DNA of 64,000 nucleotides from Deltaproteobacteria bacterium. Its GTDB lineage: Bacteria; Bdellovibrionota; JACOXK01. The notes beneath the pieces are model-generated. The model made no database searches. It worked only from the letters and a program-made list of their open reading frames with translations, and had not been told where the DNA came from. The stretch covers positions 1 through 64,000 of the forward strand of contig JACPKQ010000020.1 of NCBI GenBank assembly GCA_016186995.1, given 5' to 3'. Below, in pieces: positions 18,447-27,829 of this stretch; position 1 is the stretch's first letter; every line of letters starts with the position of its first letter. The translations under genes were made by a program, and so were the position numbers.

Positions 18447-19651
18447 TATCCCAAAACCTCAAATACTTTTTTAAGTGCTAAAACAAGAAGTGAAATATCT
18501 TCTTTTGTATTATAAATACCTAAAGACGCCCGTACCGTTGCAGGTACTCCATAAAAATTCATAACAGGCTGTGCGCAGTGGTGTCCTGTTCGAACCGCAA
18601 CCCCCTCTTGATCTAAAATCGTGCCTACATCATGAGGGTGTATGTTTTCCACAATAAATGATTGGAGAGCTGCTTTCTTTTCCGCCCTCCCAATCAATTT
18701 AATCTTAGGTAGTGTAAGAAGTTGTTCTTCCATATACTTTAAAAGTTCTTCTTCATATTTTTGAACTTTCTCCATATTCAAAGCACTCAAATAATCAAGA
18801 GCGCTTCCTAAACCAATGGCTCCAGCAATGTTTGGCGTTCCTGCTTCAAATTTAAAAGGCACATCATTATAAATAGTCTTTTCAAAAGTAACTGATTTAA
18901 TCATATCTCCACCACCTTGATAGGGCGGCATTTTTTCTAAATGTTTAAGTTTTCCATAAAGAACCCCAATCCCTGTAGGGCCATAAATTTTGTGGCCTGA
19001 TAAAGTATAAAAATCACAATCAAGTGCTTCAACATCTACTTTTAAATGAGAAGCAGCTTGAGCTCCGTCTACTAAAACAGGAACACCATGGTCATGACAA
19101 AAAGAGACTATTTCTTTAATAGGATTAATGGTTCCCAAAGCATTTGAAACATGAGCAATTCCTACTATTTTTGTTTTTGGGTTAACAAGTTTTTTAAACT
19201 CATCTATGAGAAGTTCTCCTTTTTGATTGATAGGCGCTATTTTTAAATGTGCTTTTTTTTCGCTACACAGTATTTGCCATGGAACAATATTAGAATGGTG
19301 TTCCATATGGGTAATGAGCACTTCATCTCCTTCTTGAACTCGTTCTCTTCCAAAGGTTTGAGCGACCAAGTTAATACTTTCTGTTGTGCCACGAGTAAAA
19401 ATAATCTCTCTTGAATCTTTAGCATGAATAAATTTTTGAACTTTTTCTCGGGCGGCTTCATATTCTTTTGTAGCTAATTCACTTAAATAATGAACACCTC
19501 TGTGTACATTTGAGTTTTGAGAAGAATAATACTTATTCAGTGTATCCATCACTACCTGTGGTTTTTGTGTTGTGGCAGCGCTATCAAGATACACAAGTGG
19601 CTTTCCACGAACTTTGATATTAAAAATTGGAAAATCTTTTCTAACCATCAT
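18446..19651 (-). CDS. sufS: Cysteine desulfurase SufS
   Basis: 401-residue PLP enzyme that takes sulfur from cysteine to make a persulfide. Seen are THMEHHSNIVPW, the PLP lysine in FYTLSGHKIYGPTGIG and the active-site Cys in VRTGHHCAQPVM (about 360). Both first codons are ATG (MMVRKD) behind AGAGG. It pairs with SufU and SufBCD in the same operon. Confidence 0.97.
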   Translation of the reverse strand: MMVRKDFPIFNIKVRGKPLVYLDSAATTQKPQVVMDTLNKYYSSQNSNVHRGVHYLSELATKEYEAAREKVQKFIHAKDSREIIFTRGTTESINLVAQTFGRERVQEGDEVLITHMEHHSNIVPWQILCSEKKAHLKIAPINQKGELLIDEFKKLVNPKTKIVGIAHVSNALGTINPIKEIVSFCHDHGVPVLVDGAQAASHLKVDVEALDCDFYTLSGHKIYGPTGIGVLYGKLKHLEKMPPYQGGGDMIKSVTFEKTIYNDVPFKFEAGTPNIAGAIGLGSALDYLSALNMEKVQKYEEELLKYMEEQLLTLPKIKLIGRAEKKAALQSFIVENIHPHDVGTILDQEGVAVRTGHHCAQPVMNFYGVPATVRASLGIYNTKEDISLLVLALKKVFEVLG

Positions 19652-19660
19652 AAATACCTC

Positions 19661-20989
19661 TTATGAAGAAAAAACAATATGATCTATCTTCTTTCTGACT
19701 GCTTCCTGTGGAATGCTTTCTATAATTTCACTTACAAAAGCATGAATGAGCATTTTTCGTGCTTCTTCCTCTGAAATACCTCGTGATTTTAAGTAAAAAA
19801 GCGCTTTTTGATCAAGCTGTCCTGTAGAAGATCCGTGAGTACACTCCACATCATCTGCATAAATTTCTAAATTAGGCTTTGCAAAAACTTGAGCGCCTTC
19901 TGATAAAAGTAAGTTTTTATTAATCTGACGTGCTTGTGTCCCTTTTGTTCCTTTAGCAACTATAATTTTGCCATCAAAAACTCCTTGAGCTTTTTCTTCC
20001 ACAACAGCTTTGAAAAACTGATCACTCACACAGTTGGAAACGTTATGTTCCACCAAAGTATGGAAATCAATCACCTGAGAACCTTTTGGTTTTAAAAGCC
20101 CCTTTAAAAAACACTGCGCATGTCCCTGCGTAAAAGGCACATTTACATCTTGTCTTGAAAATCTTCCACCAATGCCAAATAAAAAACTTCTCACTTCACT
20201 TTTTAACCCCTGCTCAAAATAAAGATCAGAAATATGAAAAGCATTTTTTCCCTCAAGCTGGAAACGATAATGTTCACATTGTGATTGTTCTTGTGTTACA
20301 ATTTGAGAAACAACAGAATTAAAATAGTGGGCGTTCTCTTCCCCTCCAAAAGATTCTAAAATAGTCACTTTCGAAGCTTTTCCTATGATAAAAAGATTCC
20401 TTAAATAATGAGCACTGTTAGAATTTGTAGAAAAATAAATAAAATGCAATGGTTTCTTTATTTTTTGACCCTCTCTTACATAAAGACAAGCTCCATTTGA
20501 AAAAAGCGCTGTATTTAAAGATGTAAAAGCATTTTTCTTCGAATGAAGTTTTTTATTCACATAGTTTCGAGCTATGTGAGGGTGACATTTTATAAACTCT
20601 TGTAAATTACCTAAAAATACTTGAGAAGGAAGATCTTCTATTTTAGATAAATCTTTTGAGAAAAGACCATTTATAAAAACAACTCTATAGCAATCAAGCC
20701 CTTCAAATATAAAAGGCTCAATATTTTCTTTCCCATCACCAAAGATTGCGAGATCACCACGGATTCTTTCAGAATCCTCGTGATGACGAGGTTTAAAAGA
20801 ACTCTCTAAAAAAGAAGAAATATCTGTATACTTCCATTCTTCTACTTTTTTGTTTGGAAATCCTTGTTTTTGAAATTGCTCTATGGCGCTGTCTTTAAGC
20901 TCTTTAAGCCAAGGAGACACACTTCCATTCAGAGATTGTTTTAAACTCTTGTATTGAGAAACATAATCTTGAACAGTGTGAAGTGTCAT
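19661..20989 (-). CDS. sufD: SufD, scaffold component of the SufBCD complex
   Basis: 442 residues with the right-handed beta-helix domain typical of SufB/SufD and a C-terminal helical end. The conserved block DDVECTHGSSTGQLDQKALF and the SRGISEEEARKMLIHAF tail are clear. Residues about 68-80 are a 36-bp palindromic repeat in frame (HHEDSERIRGD). It starts five bases after sufC. Confidence 0.95.
   Translation of the reverse strand: MTLHTVQDYVSQYKSLKQSLNGSVSPWLKELKDSAIEQFQKQGFPNKKVEEWKYTDISSFLESSFKPRHHEDSERIRGDLAIFGDGKENIEPFIFEGLDCYRVVFINGLFSKDLSKIEDLPSQVFLGNLQEFIKCHPHIARNYVNKKLHSKKNAFTSLNTALFSNGACLYVREGQKIKKPLHFIYFSTNSNSAHYLRNLFIIGKASKVTILESFGGEENAHYFNSVVSQIVTQEQSQCEHYRFQLEGKNAFHISDLYFEQGLKSEVRSFLFGIGGRFSRQDVNVPFTQGHAQCFLKGLLKPKGSQVIDFHTLVEHNVSNCVSDQFFKAVVEEKAQGVFDGKIIVAKGTKGTQARQINKNLLLSEGAQVFAKPNLEIYADDVECTHGSSTGQLDQKALFYLKSRGISEEEARKMLIHAFVSEIIESIPQEAVRKKIDHIVFSS
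20752..20787. repeat. Palindromic repeat family B inside sufD
   Basis: GATCACCACGGATTC-tttca-GAATCCTCGTGATGAC, the reverse form of the 36-bp unit in sco at 8185-8220. Confidence 0.85.
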
Positions 20990-20994
20990 ATTTT

Positions 20995-21732
20995 TTACCC
21001 AACCCCGTCATACCCCTTTTCTTCAAGAAGAAGTGCCAGATCTTTTCCTCCAGAACGAATAATTTTTCCATCTGAAAGAACATGAACCTTATCTGGAACA
21101 ATATAATTTAAAAGTCTTTGATAGTGGGTAATGACAAGAAAACTTGTATGAGGCCCTCTTAAAGAATTTACACCTTGAGATACAATTTTAATAGCATCGA
21201 TATCAAGACCCGAATCTGTTTCATCAAGAATAGAAAGTTTAGGCTCTAACATCGCCATCTGAAAAATTTCATTTCTTTTCTTCTCTCCACCAGAAAAACC
21301 TACATTTAAAGAACGACTCATGAAAACTTCATCCATTTGAAGAAGCTTCATCTTTTCTTTCATGAGTTTTAAAAAATCAAGAGCATCTATTTCACTTTCC
21401 CCTCGATATTTTTTAATAGAATTGACAGCTGTTTTAAGAAAGTTAGTGACAGAAACCCCTGGTATTTCAACTGGATATTGAAAGCTTTGGAAAACTCCTT
21501 TACAGGCTCTTTCTTCAGGTGCCATGTGAAGTAAGCTCTTTCCTTCATAAAGTACTTCACCTTGAGTCACTTCATAATCTTCTCTACCAGAAAGTACATT
21601 AGCCAAAGTACTCTTGCCTGAGCCATTAGGCCCCATAAGGGCATGTACTTCACCTTTTTTGAGCTCTAGATGAATACCCTTGAGTATTTCTTTACCCCCT
21701 ACTTTGGCATGTAAGTTTTTTATTACTAACAT
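20995..21732 (-). CDS. sufC: SufC ATPase
   Basis: 245-residue ABC-type ATPase of the SufBCD scaffold. Walker A is GPNGSGKST (about 35-43), the signature is NVGFSGGEKKR, Walker B SILDETDSGLDID, and the switch His is VITHYQRLL. AAGGAG precedes the start. It drives the conformational change of SufB-SufD during cluster assembly. Confidence 0.97.
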   Translation of the reverse strand: MLVIKNLHAKVGGKEILKGIHLELKKGEVHALMGPNGSGKSTLANVLSGREDYEVTQGEVLYEGKSLLHMAPEERACKGVFQSFQYPVEIPGVSVTNFLKTAVNSIKKYRGESEIDALDFLKLMKEKMKLLQMDEVFMSRSLNVGFSGGEKKRNEIFQMAMLEPKLSILDETDSGLDIDAIKIVSQGVNSLRGPHTSFLVITHYQRLLNYIVPDKVHVLSDGKIIRSGGKDLALLLEEKGYDGVG

Positions 21733-21743
21733 AACTGACTCCT

Positions 21744-23192
21744 TTAGCCGACAGCGCCTTCAAGGCTTACGTCAAGAAGTTTTTGGGCCTCAACGGCAAA
21801 TTCCATAGGAAGTTTTCTAAAAACTTCTTTACAAAATCCGTTCACAATAAGCGAAACCGCATCTTCTTCTGACATCCCTCTTTGTCTGCAATAAAAAAGT
21901 TGATCATCCCTTATTTTTGAAGTTGTTGCTTCATGCTCTACCCGAGCTGTTTTATTTTTAGACTCAATATAAGGGAAGGTATGGGCCCCGCACTGACTTC
22001 CTAATAATAGAGAGTCGCATTGTGAATAATTTTGAGCCCTGTCTGCACCTTTTTGAATTTTGACAAGCCCTCGATAAGTATTTTGTCCATGCCCCGCTGC
22101 AATGCCCTTTGAGATAATAGTACTTCTTGTATTTTTACCAATGTGAATCATTTTAGTACCTGTATCTGCTTGTTGATAGTTATTGGTAAGGGCAACAGAG
22201 TAAAATTCACCTACTGAATTATCACCTTTTAAAATACAACTTGGATATTTCCATGTAATGGCAGAGCCTGTTTCAACCTGTGTCCAAGAAATTTTAGAAT
22301 TTTTTCCAGCACATTTACCTCGTTTAGTTACAAAATTATAAATACCACCCTTTCCTTCTTTATCCCCTGGATACCAGTTTTGGACTGTGGCATATTTAAT
22401 CTCAGCATTGTCTTTAGCTAAAAGCTCAACGACCGCTGCATGCAATTGATTTTCATCACGCATAGGAGCTGTGCAACCCTCTAAGTAACTTACATAACTT
22501 CCTTCTTCTGCAATAATAAGAGTTCTTTCAAACTGCCCTGTGTTGGCAGCATTAATTCTAAAATAAGTAGAAAGCTCCATAGGACATCGAACACCTTTTG
22601 GAATGTAGCAAAATGAACCGTCACTAAAAACAGCTGAATTGAGTGTTGCAAAATAATTATCAGTGTAAGGAACGACACATCCTAAATATTCTTCTATCAA
22701 ATGAGGATGCTCTCTCACTGCTTCAGAAAAAGAACAAAAAATAATTCCTAATTCTTTTAATTTCTTTTTAAAAGTGGTTGCAACAGACACACTATCGAGA
22801 ACTGCATCGACTGCTACACCCGAGAAGCGCTTTTGCTCATCTAAAGAAATACCTAATTTTTGAAACATAGATCTTAATTCTGGATCTACTTCATCCAAGC
22901 TCTTAAGCTCTTTTTTAGGTTTAGGTGCTGAGTAATAAATAATTTTTTGGTAATCGATAGGGGCATATTTCACATGCTGCCATGTGGGTTCTTCCATTTT
23001 AAGCCAATGCCTATAAGCTTTAAGGCGCCACTCGAGAAGAAAAAGAGGTTCTTTCTTTTTTTTGGAAATAAAACGTATAATATCCTCATTAAGCCCACAA
23101 GGTGCTTGTTCAGATTCAATGTGTGTTTCGAAGCCATATTTATACTCTTGCTCCGTTATTTTTTTAATGGCTACGTTTTTTTCTTGTGGCAT
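21744..23192 (-). CDS. sufB: SufB, cluster-binding scaffold
   Basis: About 482 residues from the ATG at 23192, which has a strong GGAGG six bases upstream; an in-frame ATG four codons earlier (23204) lies before that site and is less likely. Typical blocks are FVSKKKKEP-type N-terminus, [38 protein letters not shown], the conserved Cys in [14 protein letters not shown], and EHEATTSKI near the C-terminus. First enzyme gene of the operon, 76 bases after the regulator. Confidence 0.97.
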   Translation of the reverse strand: MPQEKNVAIKKITEQEYKYGFETHIESEQAPCGLNEDIIRFISKKKKEPLFLLEWRLKAYRHWLKMEEPTWQHVKYAPIDYQKIIYYSAPKPKKELKSLDEVDPELRSMFQKLGISLDEQKRFSGVAVDAVLDSVSVATTFKKKLKELGIIFCSFSEAVREHPHLIEEYLGCVVPYTDNYFATLNSAVFSDGSFCYIPKGVRCPMELSTYFRINAANTGQFERTLIIAEEGSYVSYLEGCTAPMRDENQLHAAVVELLAKDNAEIKYATVQNWYPGDKEGKGGIYNFVTKRGKCAGKNSKISWTQVETGSAITWKYPSCILKGDNSVGEFYSVALTNNYQQADTGTKMIHIGKNTRSTIISKGIAAGHGQNTYRGLVKIQKGADRAQNYSQCDSLLLGSQCGAHTFPYIESKNKTARVEHEATTSKIRDDQLFYCRQRGMSEEDAVSLIVNGFCKEVFRKLPMEFAVEAQKLLDVSLEGAVG

Positions 23193-23268
23193 CAGAGCCT
23201 CCATTTTGTTTCCTAAACTTCACGTTTTCTTAAATCCATACCTTTTTGTCAACTTTCTATTAAAAAAC

Positions 23269-23745
23269 CTATCTCATTCCAATAACCTTTGCCTGCTCTT
23301 GAATAATTTCTTCCATCTGTTTTTTCATGCCCCTTTCATCCTGAAGAAGCTGATCTAAAGTTACTTCGTTCATAACTGAACTCATGTATTTATAAATAAC
23401 ACTCCACACAGATTTCACTGAACAATTAGCATTATGCACACAAACATTTGCTAAACCCGTGTGATCCAAACAAAACTCACTATTAAACATAGAACTCCCC
23501 AAAGCCTTTGACACCTCTGCCAAACTAATGGAACTAGGGTCTTTCCTCAAAGAATATCCACCATGAACACCGCGTTTTGCTTCGATTAACTTTGACTTTT
23601 TCAAAAGGGAGGTAATTTTAGAAACATATTCTTGAGACAAACCTTCTTTTTCAGATATCTCTCTAATAGAAATACCCTCATCCCACACACGAGCTATCTG
23701 CAAAAGACATCTTAAGCCATATTCTTCTAAAGCAGTAATTTTCAT
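23269..23745 (-). CDS. Rrf2-family Fe-S-responsive regulator (IscR/SufR-like)
   Basis: About 158 residues. An N-terminal winged helix (EYGLRCLLQIA, IREISEKEGLSQEYVSKI, KRGVHGGYSLRKDP) is followed by three cysteines spaced CLDHTGLANVCVHNANC, which in this family bind an Fe-S cluster. The ATG at 23745 has GGGGGTG just upstream; a GTG two codons earlier is in frame. As first gene of the suf operon it probably represses it when clusters are sufficient. Confidence 0.9.
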   Translation of the reverse strand: MKITALEEYGLRCLLQIARVWDEGISIREISEKEGLSQEYVSKITSLLKKSKLIEAKRGVHGGYSLRKDPSSISLAEVSKALGSSMFNSEFCLDHTGLANVCVHNANCSVKSVWSVIYKYMSSVMNEVTLDQLLQDERGMKKQMEEIIQEQAKVIGMR

Positions 23746-23775
23746 GAACACCCCCTACACTTTAATTATAGCAAA

Positions 23776-23803
23776 TCTATACTAAAAAGTACTCTTTTGT
23801 CAA
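23776..23803 (-). promoter_or_regulatory. Predicted sigma-70 promoter of the suf operon
   Basis: On the minus strand TTGACA (23798-23803) is followed by TATAGA (23776-23781) with a 16-bp spacer. A TATAAT at 23765-23770 is another possible -10. AGTACT in the spacer is a small palindrome that the regulator might use. Confidence 0.6.
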
Positions 23804-23849
23804 TAGTCTAACATATTGAAATTAAAGATATTTTTAAAATGGTGGCCGC

Positions 23850-24545
23850 TTAATCTTCAGGAAATTTAAGATGTCTGAGATATTGTAAATAGACAAATCC
23901 AAGAACTTGTTCATCATGTGGAGTGGGTTTGCGATCACAGACAGGGATTCTTTTAAAATACATAATATCTTCTTTATGATTCGAATGTTGCATGCCTATC
24001 AGATGTCCCACTTCATGCGTGACGATACCTTCAAGACAAAAGCTAAAAAAAACTTCTCGCAAGCCTTCCATATGCCATTGATCTTGTGTGTGAAAACCAT
24101 ACCACTCATTGATAACAATATCTCCTCCAACCGAGCTCCAGTTGCCATTTTCATCCAACAGATGATGGGCTTTAGCAAGTTTATGCTCATGAGGTTCATC
24201 AAACGCTTCTCTTCTCACAATATGAACCTGATCACCGGAATCAGTGGGAAAGTCTGCCAAACCTAAATATTTAAAATGAAAATTCGTTGCTGTTAATTTT
24301 CGAATGATGGGTTCCCAGTTTTTAAAGCCTTGCTGAATGGTTTCAATTTCTTCTTTCGTAAATGCGTTGTCTTGAATATAATACTCACTGGGGAAAATAG
24401 GCTTAATGTATTGATTGAAAATTTCTTTACGTTCTTGCTCCGGGATGTGAGAAATGTTGCAGCCTGCAAAAAATTGAATAATAACAACGCACAGAAATAA
24501 AACAGAACGCTTTCTTTTTAAGAAACTTTTAAACCACACAATCAC
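23850..24545 (-). CDS. Metzincin-like metalloprotease lipoprotein (paralogue 1)
   Basis: 231 residues. A lipoprotein signal (VLFLCVVIIQFFAGC) anchors it to a membrane. The zinc site is THEVGHLIGMQHS (about 175-187) followed by a Met-turn, EDIMYF; this is the matrixin-type HEXXHXXGXXH pattern. Upstream, QGFKNWEPI and DQWHMEG are shared with a second lipoprotein at 31817-32464, so the two are paralogues. The start is GTG (24545) with no clear ribosome site. The substrate is unknown; an envelope or extracellular protease is likely. Confidence 0.85.
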   Translation of the reverse strand: MIVWFKSFLKRKRSVLFLCVVIIQFFAGCNISHIPEQERKEIFNQYIKPIFPSEYYIQDNAFTKEEIETIQQGFKNWEPIIRKLTATNFHFKYLGLADFPTDSGDQVHIVRREAFDEPHEHKLAKAHHLLDENGNWSSVGGDIVINEWYGFHTQDQWHMEGLREVFFSFCLEGIVTHEVGHLIGMQHSNHKEDIMYFKRIPVCDRKPTPHDEQVLGFVYLQYLRHLKFPED

Positions 24546-24564
24546 GGTCTAAAACACGTAAATA

Positions 24565-24599
24565 AACAAAGTTACTTTGTCAACCATCTTCGATGGTTT
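24565..24599. repeat. Two adjacent short hairpins
   Basis: ACAAAGT-T-ACTTTGT followed at once by ACCATC-TTC-GATGGT in the divergent region between the metalloprotease and the next gene. Could be regulatory; no U-run follows. Confidence 0.45.
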
Positions 24600-24685
24600 A
24601 TCCAAAAACTCACTTTTTCTCATCCCTGCGCAGATTGCAATTTTTTCATTGACCGGAAAATAAATTTCAAATATCACATAAGTGT

Positions 24686-25330
24686 ATGTATCGTATGTGT
24701 GTAACGTTGTTGTGTATGAGCCTATGCTTTCTTCCATTAGCCCATGGAAAAATTTCATTTGAGACAGAACAGATGATTCAGCAATTAGACTGGGATATGA
24801 CCCGAATCGGTCGTCAAGGTCAAAAAGCGCGAAATCGGGCAGTTACCAAATTGACTTGTCTTGGCAAAAGAGAAGAAGAAACACGTCAACGCGTTTTAGA
24901 AACCGCGGGCAGACTTCTGGGACATTCAAATATTATTGTAAATGAGGCGGCTATGAACGTTTTTCAAAATTTAGATGCCGTTCAAGAAATGAATGATTAT
25001 AAACAGAAATTTCTGCTTCGGTATGGATCTCCCCAAAACAGGAATGAAGTAAAAGAGATCTTTCATGAAATATTCACACGTGAAGATGAAGGGCTTGAGG
25101 TGATCAAAGAATTTTATCCGGATAGAGATGATGTCATCTATCTAAACGAACTCTCTGATTTATATAATGACCACACCGGTCAGAGACTCAAAATACGTTT
25201 GCGTACCTTTTCACTCAAATATCCTGATCGTCAAGAACGCGATAATATTTCACATATTCAGGCTGAAGTCATAGAAGATTTTCATGTGTCTGAAATGGTT
25301 CCAACGGATCCAGCTTGCAAGCCGCTTTGA
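24686..25330 (+). CDS. Secreted protein of unknown function, probably helical
   Basis: 214 residues with a signal peptide (VTLLCMSLCFLPLAHG). The mature part is charged and helical; residues about 45-90 (LETAGRLLGHSNIIVNEAAMNVFQNLD) look like one or two HEAT-type repeats. No catalytic motif is seen. No Shine-Dalgarno precedes the ATG at 24686 or the next at 24695. It diverges from the metalloprotease and is followed by gdhA. Confidence 0.65.
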   Translation: MYRMCVTLLCMSLCFLPLAHGKISFETEQMIQQLDWDMTRIGRQGQKARNRAVTKLTCLGKREEETRQRVLETAGRLLGHSNIIVNEAAMNVFQNLDAVQEMNDYKQKFLLRYGSPQNRNEVKEIFHEIFTREDEGLEVIKEFYPDRDDVIYLNELSDLYNDHTGQRLKIRLRTFSLKYPDRQERDNISHIQAEVIEDFHVSEMVPTDPACKPL

Positions 25331-25408
25331 CCCTGGTAATTATCCTAGGCCCCTTGGTACTTACATACCATTAAAGACTCTTCACACTATCACCGATAAA
25401 GAGTTGTT

Positions 25409-26698
25409 ATGTCACAAAACAATATTCTTACTTCTGCTATTAAACAAATGGAGAAAGCTCGGGAATTCACTGATATTTCACATGAAGTCATTGATAGATT
25501 AGAACATACAAAAAATATTCTTGAAGTCTCTATTCCTGTTCGCATGGATGACGGCTCTCTTAAAATTTTTACTGGCATGCGCGTTCGACATAATGATTTG
25601 AGAGGTCCAACCAAAGGGGGTATTCGCTATCATCCCGAGGTTAATCTTAACGAAATAAAAACTCTTGCATTTTTAATGACTTTTAAATGTGCTGTATTGA
25701 ACCTACCTTTTGGGGGAGCTAAGGGTGGTATTATTGTAAACCCTAAAGAGCTATCTCGTTTTGAACTTGAAAGACTGAGCCGTGGCTACATAGAAATGAT
25801 CTCTGATTTTATTGGACCAGATACAGACATCCCAGCTCCTGATGTTTATACAAATGAAATGATCATGGGTTGGATGGCCAGTGAATACAATATTATTAAA
25901 AGGCAAAAATATCCAGCCGTCATTACTGGAAAACCTTTAAGTTTAGGCGGAAGTCTTGGAAGAGATACCGCAACAGCACGTGGAGCTTTTTATATTATCG
26001 AGGAACTCAAAAAATTAAAAAAAATTAATCCTGAAAAAACAAAAGTTGCCGTTCAGGGATTCGGCAATGCCGGGTTTCATATAGCCGCTCTGCTCTTTGA
26101 TGCAGGTTATAAAATAGTAGCTGTGAGTGACTCACAAGGCGCTATTTATAGTGAAAAAGGACTTAACCCTTATCACGTAAAAAAATTTAAAGATGAACAT
26201 AAAGCTCTCAAAGCAGTTTATTGTGAAGAATCTGTGTGTGATATTCTTGAACATAAAAGTATTACAAATGCAGAACTTCTTGAGTTAGATGTCGATATAC
26301 TCATCCCTGCTGCTCTTGAAAATCAGATTACAAAAGAAAATGCTAGTACAATTAAGGCTCCTATCGTTGTTGAACTAGCTAATGGTCCTGTTACCGATGA
26401 GGCAGATGATATTTTAGAAAAAAAGAATATTCTAGTTATCCCTGATATTCTTGCTAATGCAGGGGGTGTCACCGTCTCTTATTTTGAGGGGGTTCAAAAT
26501 AAAAGTAGGTATTATTGGCCACTCAAAGAAATTCATGAAAAACTCTCTGAAAAAATGAAATCTTCATTCCATGATGTTTACAAGATTCATGAAAAAAATA
26601 AAATAACAATGCGCACAGCCGCCTATGTCCTAGCTTTGAAGCGAATTGGGGATGCCGTAAAATCTTTAGGGACAAAAGAATATTATATAGCTGCTTAA
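25409..26698 (+). CDS. gdhA: Glutamate dehydrogenase (Glu/Leu/Phe/Val dehydrogenase family)
   Basis: Interconverts glutamate with 2-oxoglutarate and ammonium; 429 residues, the hexameric small class. Substrate-site blocks are [12 protein letters not shown] and [19 protein letters not shown] with the catalytic Lys, then DIPAPDVYT, and the nucleotide fold [15 protein letters not shown] leucine- or valine-type specificity cannot be excluded. In this genome it could assimilate ammonium made by NrfA. A weak AAAGAG precedes the start. It converges with the HEAT protein gene, three bases between stops. Confidence 0.94.
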   Translation: MSQNNILTSAIKQMEKAREFTDISHEVIDRLEHTKNILEVSIPVRMDDGSLKIFTGMRVRHNDLRGPTKGGIRYHPEVNLNEIKTLAFLMTFKCAVLNLPFGGAKGGIIVNPKELSRFELERLSRGYIEMISDFIGPDTDIPAPDVYTNEMIMGWMASEYNIIKRQKYPAVITGKPLSLGGSLGRDTATARGAFYIIEELKKLKKINPEKTKVAVQGFGNAGFHIAALLFDAGYKIVAVSDSQGAIYSEKGLNPYHVKKFKDEHKALKAVYCEESVCDILEHKSITNAELLELDVDILIPAALENQITKENASTIKAPIVVELANGPVTDEADDILEKKNILVIPDILANAGGVTVSYFEGVQNKSRYYWPLKEIHEKLSEKMKSSFHDVYKIHEKNKITMRTAAYVLALKRIGDAVKSLGTKEYYIAA

Positions 26699-26701
26699 AT
26701 C

Positions 26702-27730
26702 TCACCTCATTTCTAAAAAATTTATAAAGTATATATGTCTCTCACCTCTGAAAAAGGACTTATCTTTTTGATAGTGAATTTTTCCTTTGATCACAACTTC
26801 TTTACCCCGATAATGTTTGAGCTCTGAATAGCGTTCTTTGGAAACCTTGACTGGGGTAATCGTATCTCCGTTAGCATCGACAAGCTTAAATTGCCCATAC
26901 TCGCCACCCCCACTTTTTAAAGTGCCCCTTAAAAGAATTTCAGATGCCTCTTCATACACAATGAAGTTTTGATGATACTGAACTCTTAAATCCGGAAACC
27001 AATCATTGACCATAACTTTAAAGATTTCTGATGAAATAGCTGGTTCATCGCTTAACGCAGTGAGGAAGAAAAAAGCCATTTCTTGGGCATATTTATCTAT
27101 TAATGTGGAAGGATTACCAGGAAGAGAAAAATCAGGAGGTAATATAGTCGTTGTTGCTAACAAGAGTGGCTTGATGTTGTGATACAAATCTATTAATTCA
27201 TTTCTTGGAAATTTTCTAAAAACCAACATGATAGATTTTAATGCTTCACCTCTTATGAGTGATAATCCTGCTGTTAAAAAGACCGTATTTTTAACTACGT
27301 CTGGAATCCTAGAAAAATAATTAAAAACATCACCTATCACAGACGTGTTTCCTAATTTTCCCATATTTTCCACCAATGCGCGCAGTAACCATTCTTGGTT
27401 TTTAGTAAAAAGATCCATCTTTGCTGGTGGTGTTTCTCTAAACAGTAACTGTTGAAAATAAGGATAAGCCTCTGGATGAGCATGTTTCCCCAATGCTTTT
27501 ATTGTGTATCTCACCACCATGGCATCTCTATCAAACAGAGCATCAAGCAGTGCATCAAAAGCTCTTTTACTTTCTTTATAGTCGCCAAGTTCAATCGCTG
27601 CACCAGCCCTCTCAACCCCCAACTCTGCATTTTTTAAGGTAAAAATGAGTTGATCTAATTTTTCCTCGGATCCAGCATAGGACCAGCTCGCAACGACCAT
27701 CAATGCAAATATGACAAGAATTTTTCTCAT
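26702..27730 (-). CDS. Secreted HEAT-repeat-like protein
   Basis: 342 residues with a signal peptide (ILVIFALMVVASWSYAGS). Residues about 30-130 form armadillo/HEAT-like helices (AAIELGDYKESKRAFDALL, MVVRYTIKALGKHAHPEA). The C-terminal part (about 270-340) is beta-rich with VKVSKERYSELKHYRGKEVV, which resembles an OB-like domain for a metal or nucleic-acid ligand, but this is a guess. AGGAGG precedes the start. Function unknown. Confidence 0.7.
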   Translation of the reverse strand: MRKILVIFALMVVASWSYAGSEEKLDQLIFTLKNAELGVERAGAAIELGDYKESKRAFDALLDALFDRDAMVVRYTIKALGKHAHPEAYPYFQQLLFRETPPAKMDLFTKNQEWLLRALVENMGKLGNTSVIGDVFNYFSRIPDVVKNTVFLTAGLSLIRGEALKSIMLVFRKFPRNELIDLYHNIKPLLLATTTILPPDFSLPGNPSTLIDKYAQEMAFFFLTALSDEPAISSEIFKVMVNDWFPDLRVQYHQNFIVYEEASEILLRGTLKSGGGEYGQFKLVDANGDTITPVKVSKERYSELKHYRGKEVVIKGKIHYQKDKSFFRGERHIYFINFLEMR

Positions 27731-27829
27731 TGGAAAAAGTCCTCCTATCTAAAATTTTAAATTGCTACACAACACTCAACGACTGCAACCATTATATTGC
27801 TATACAAAATATTGTAAAGGCCTTTCCCG

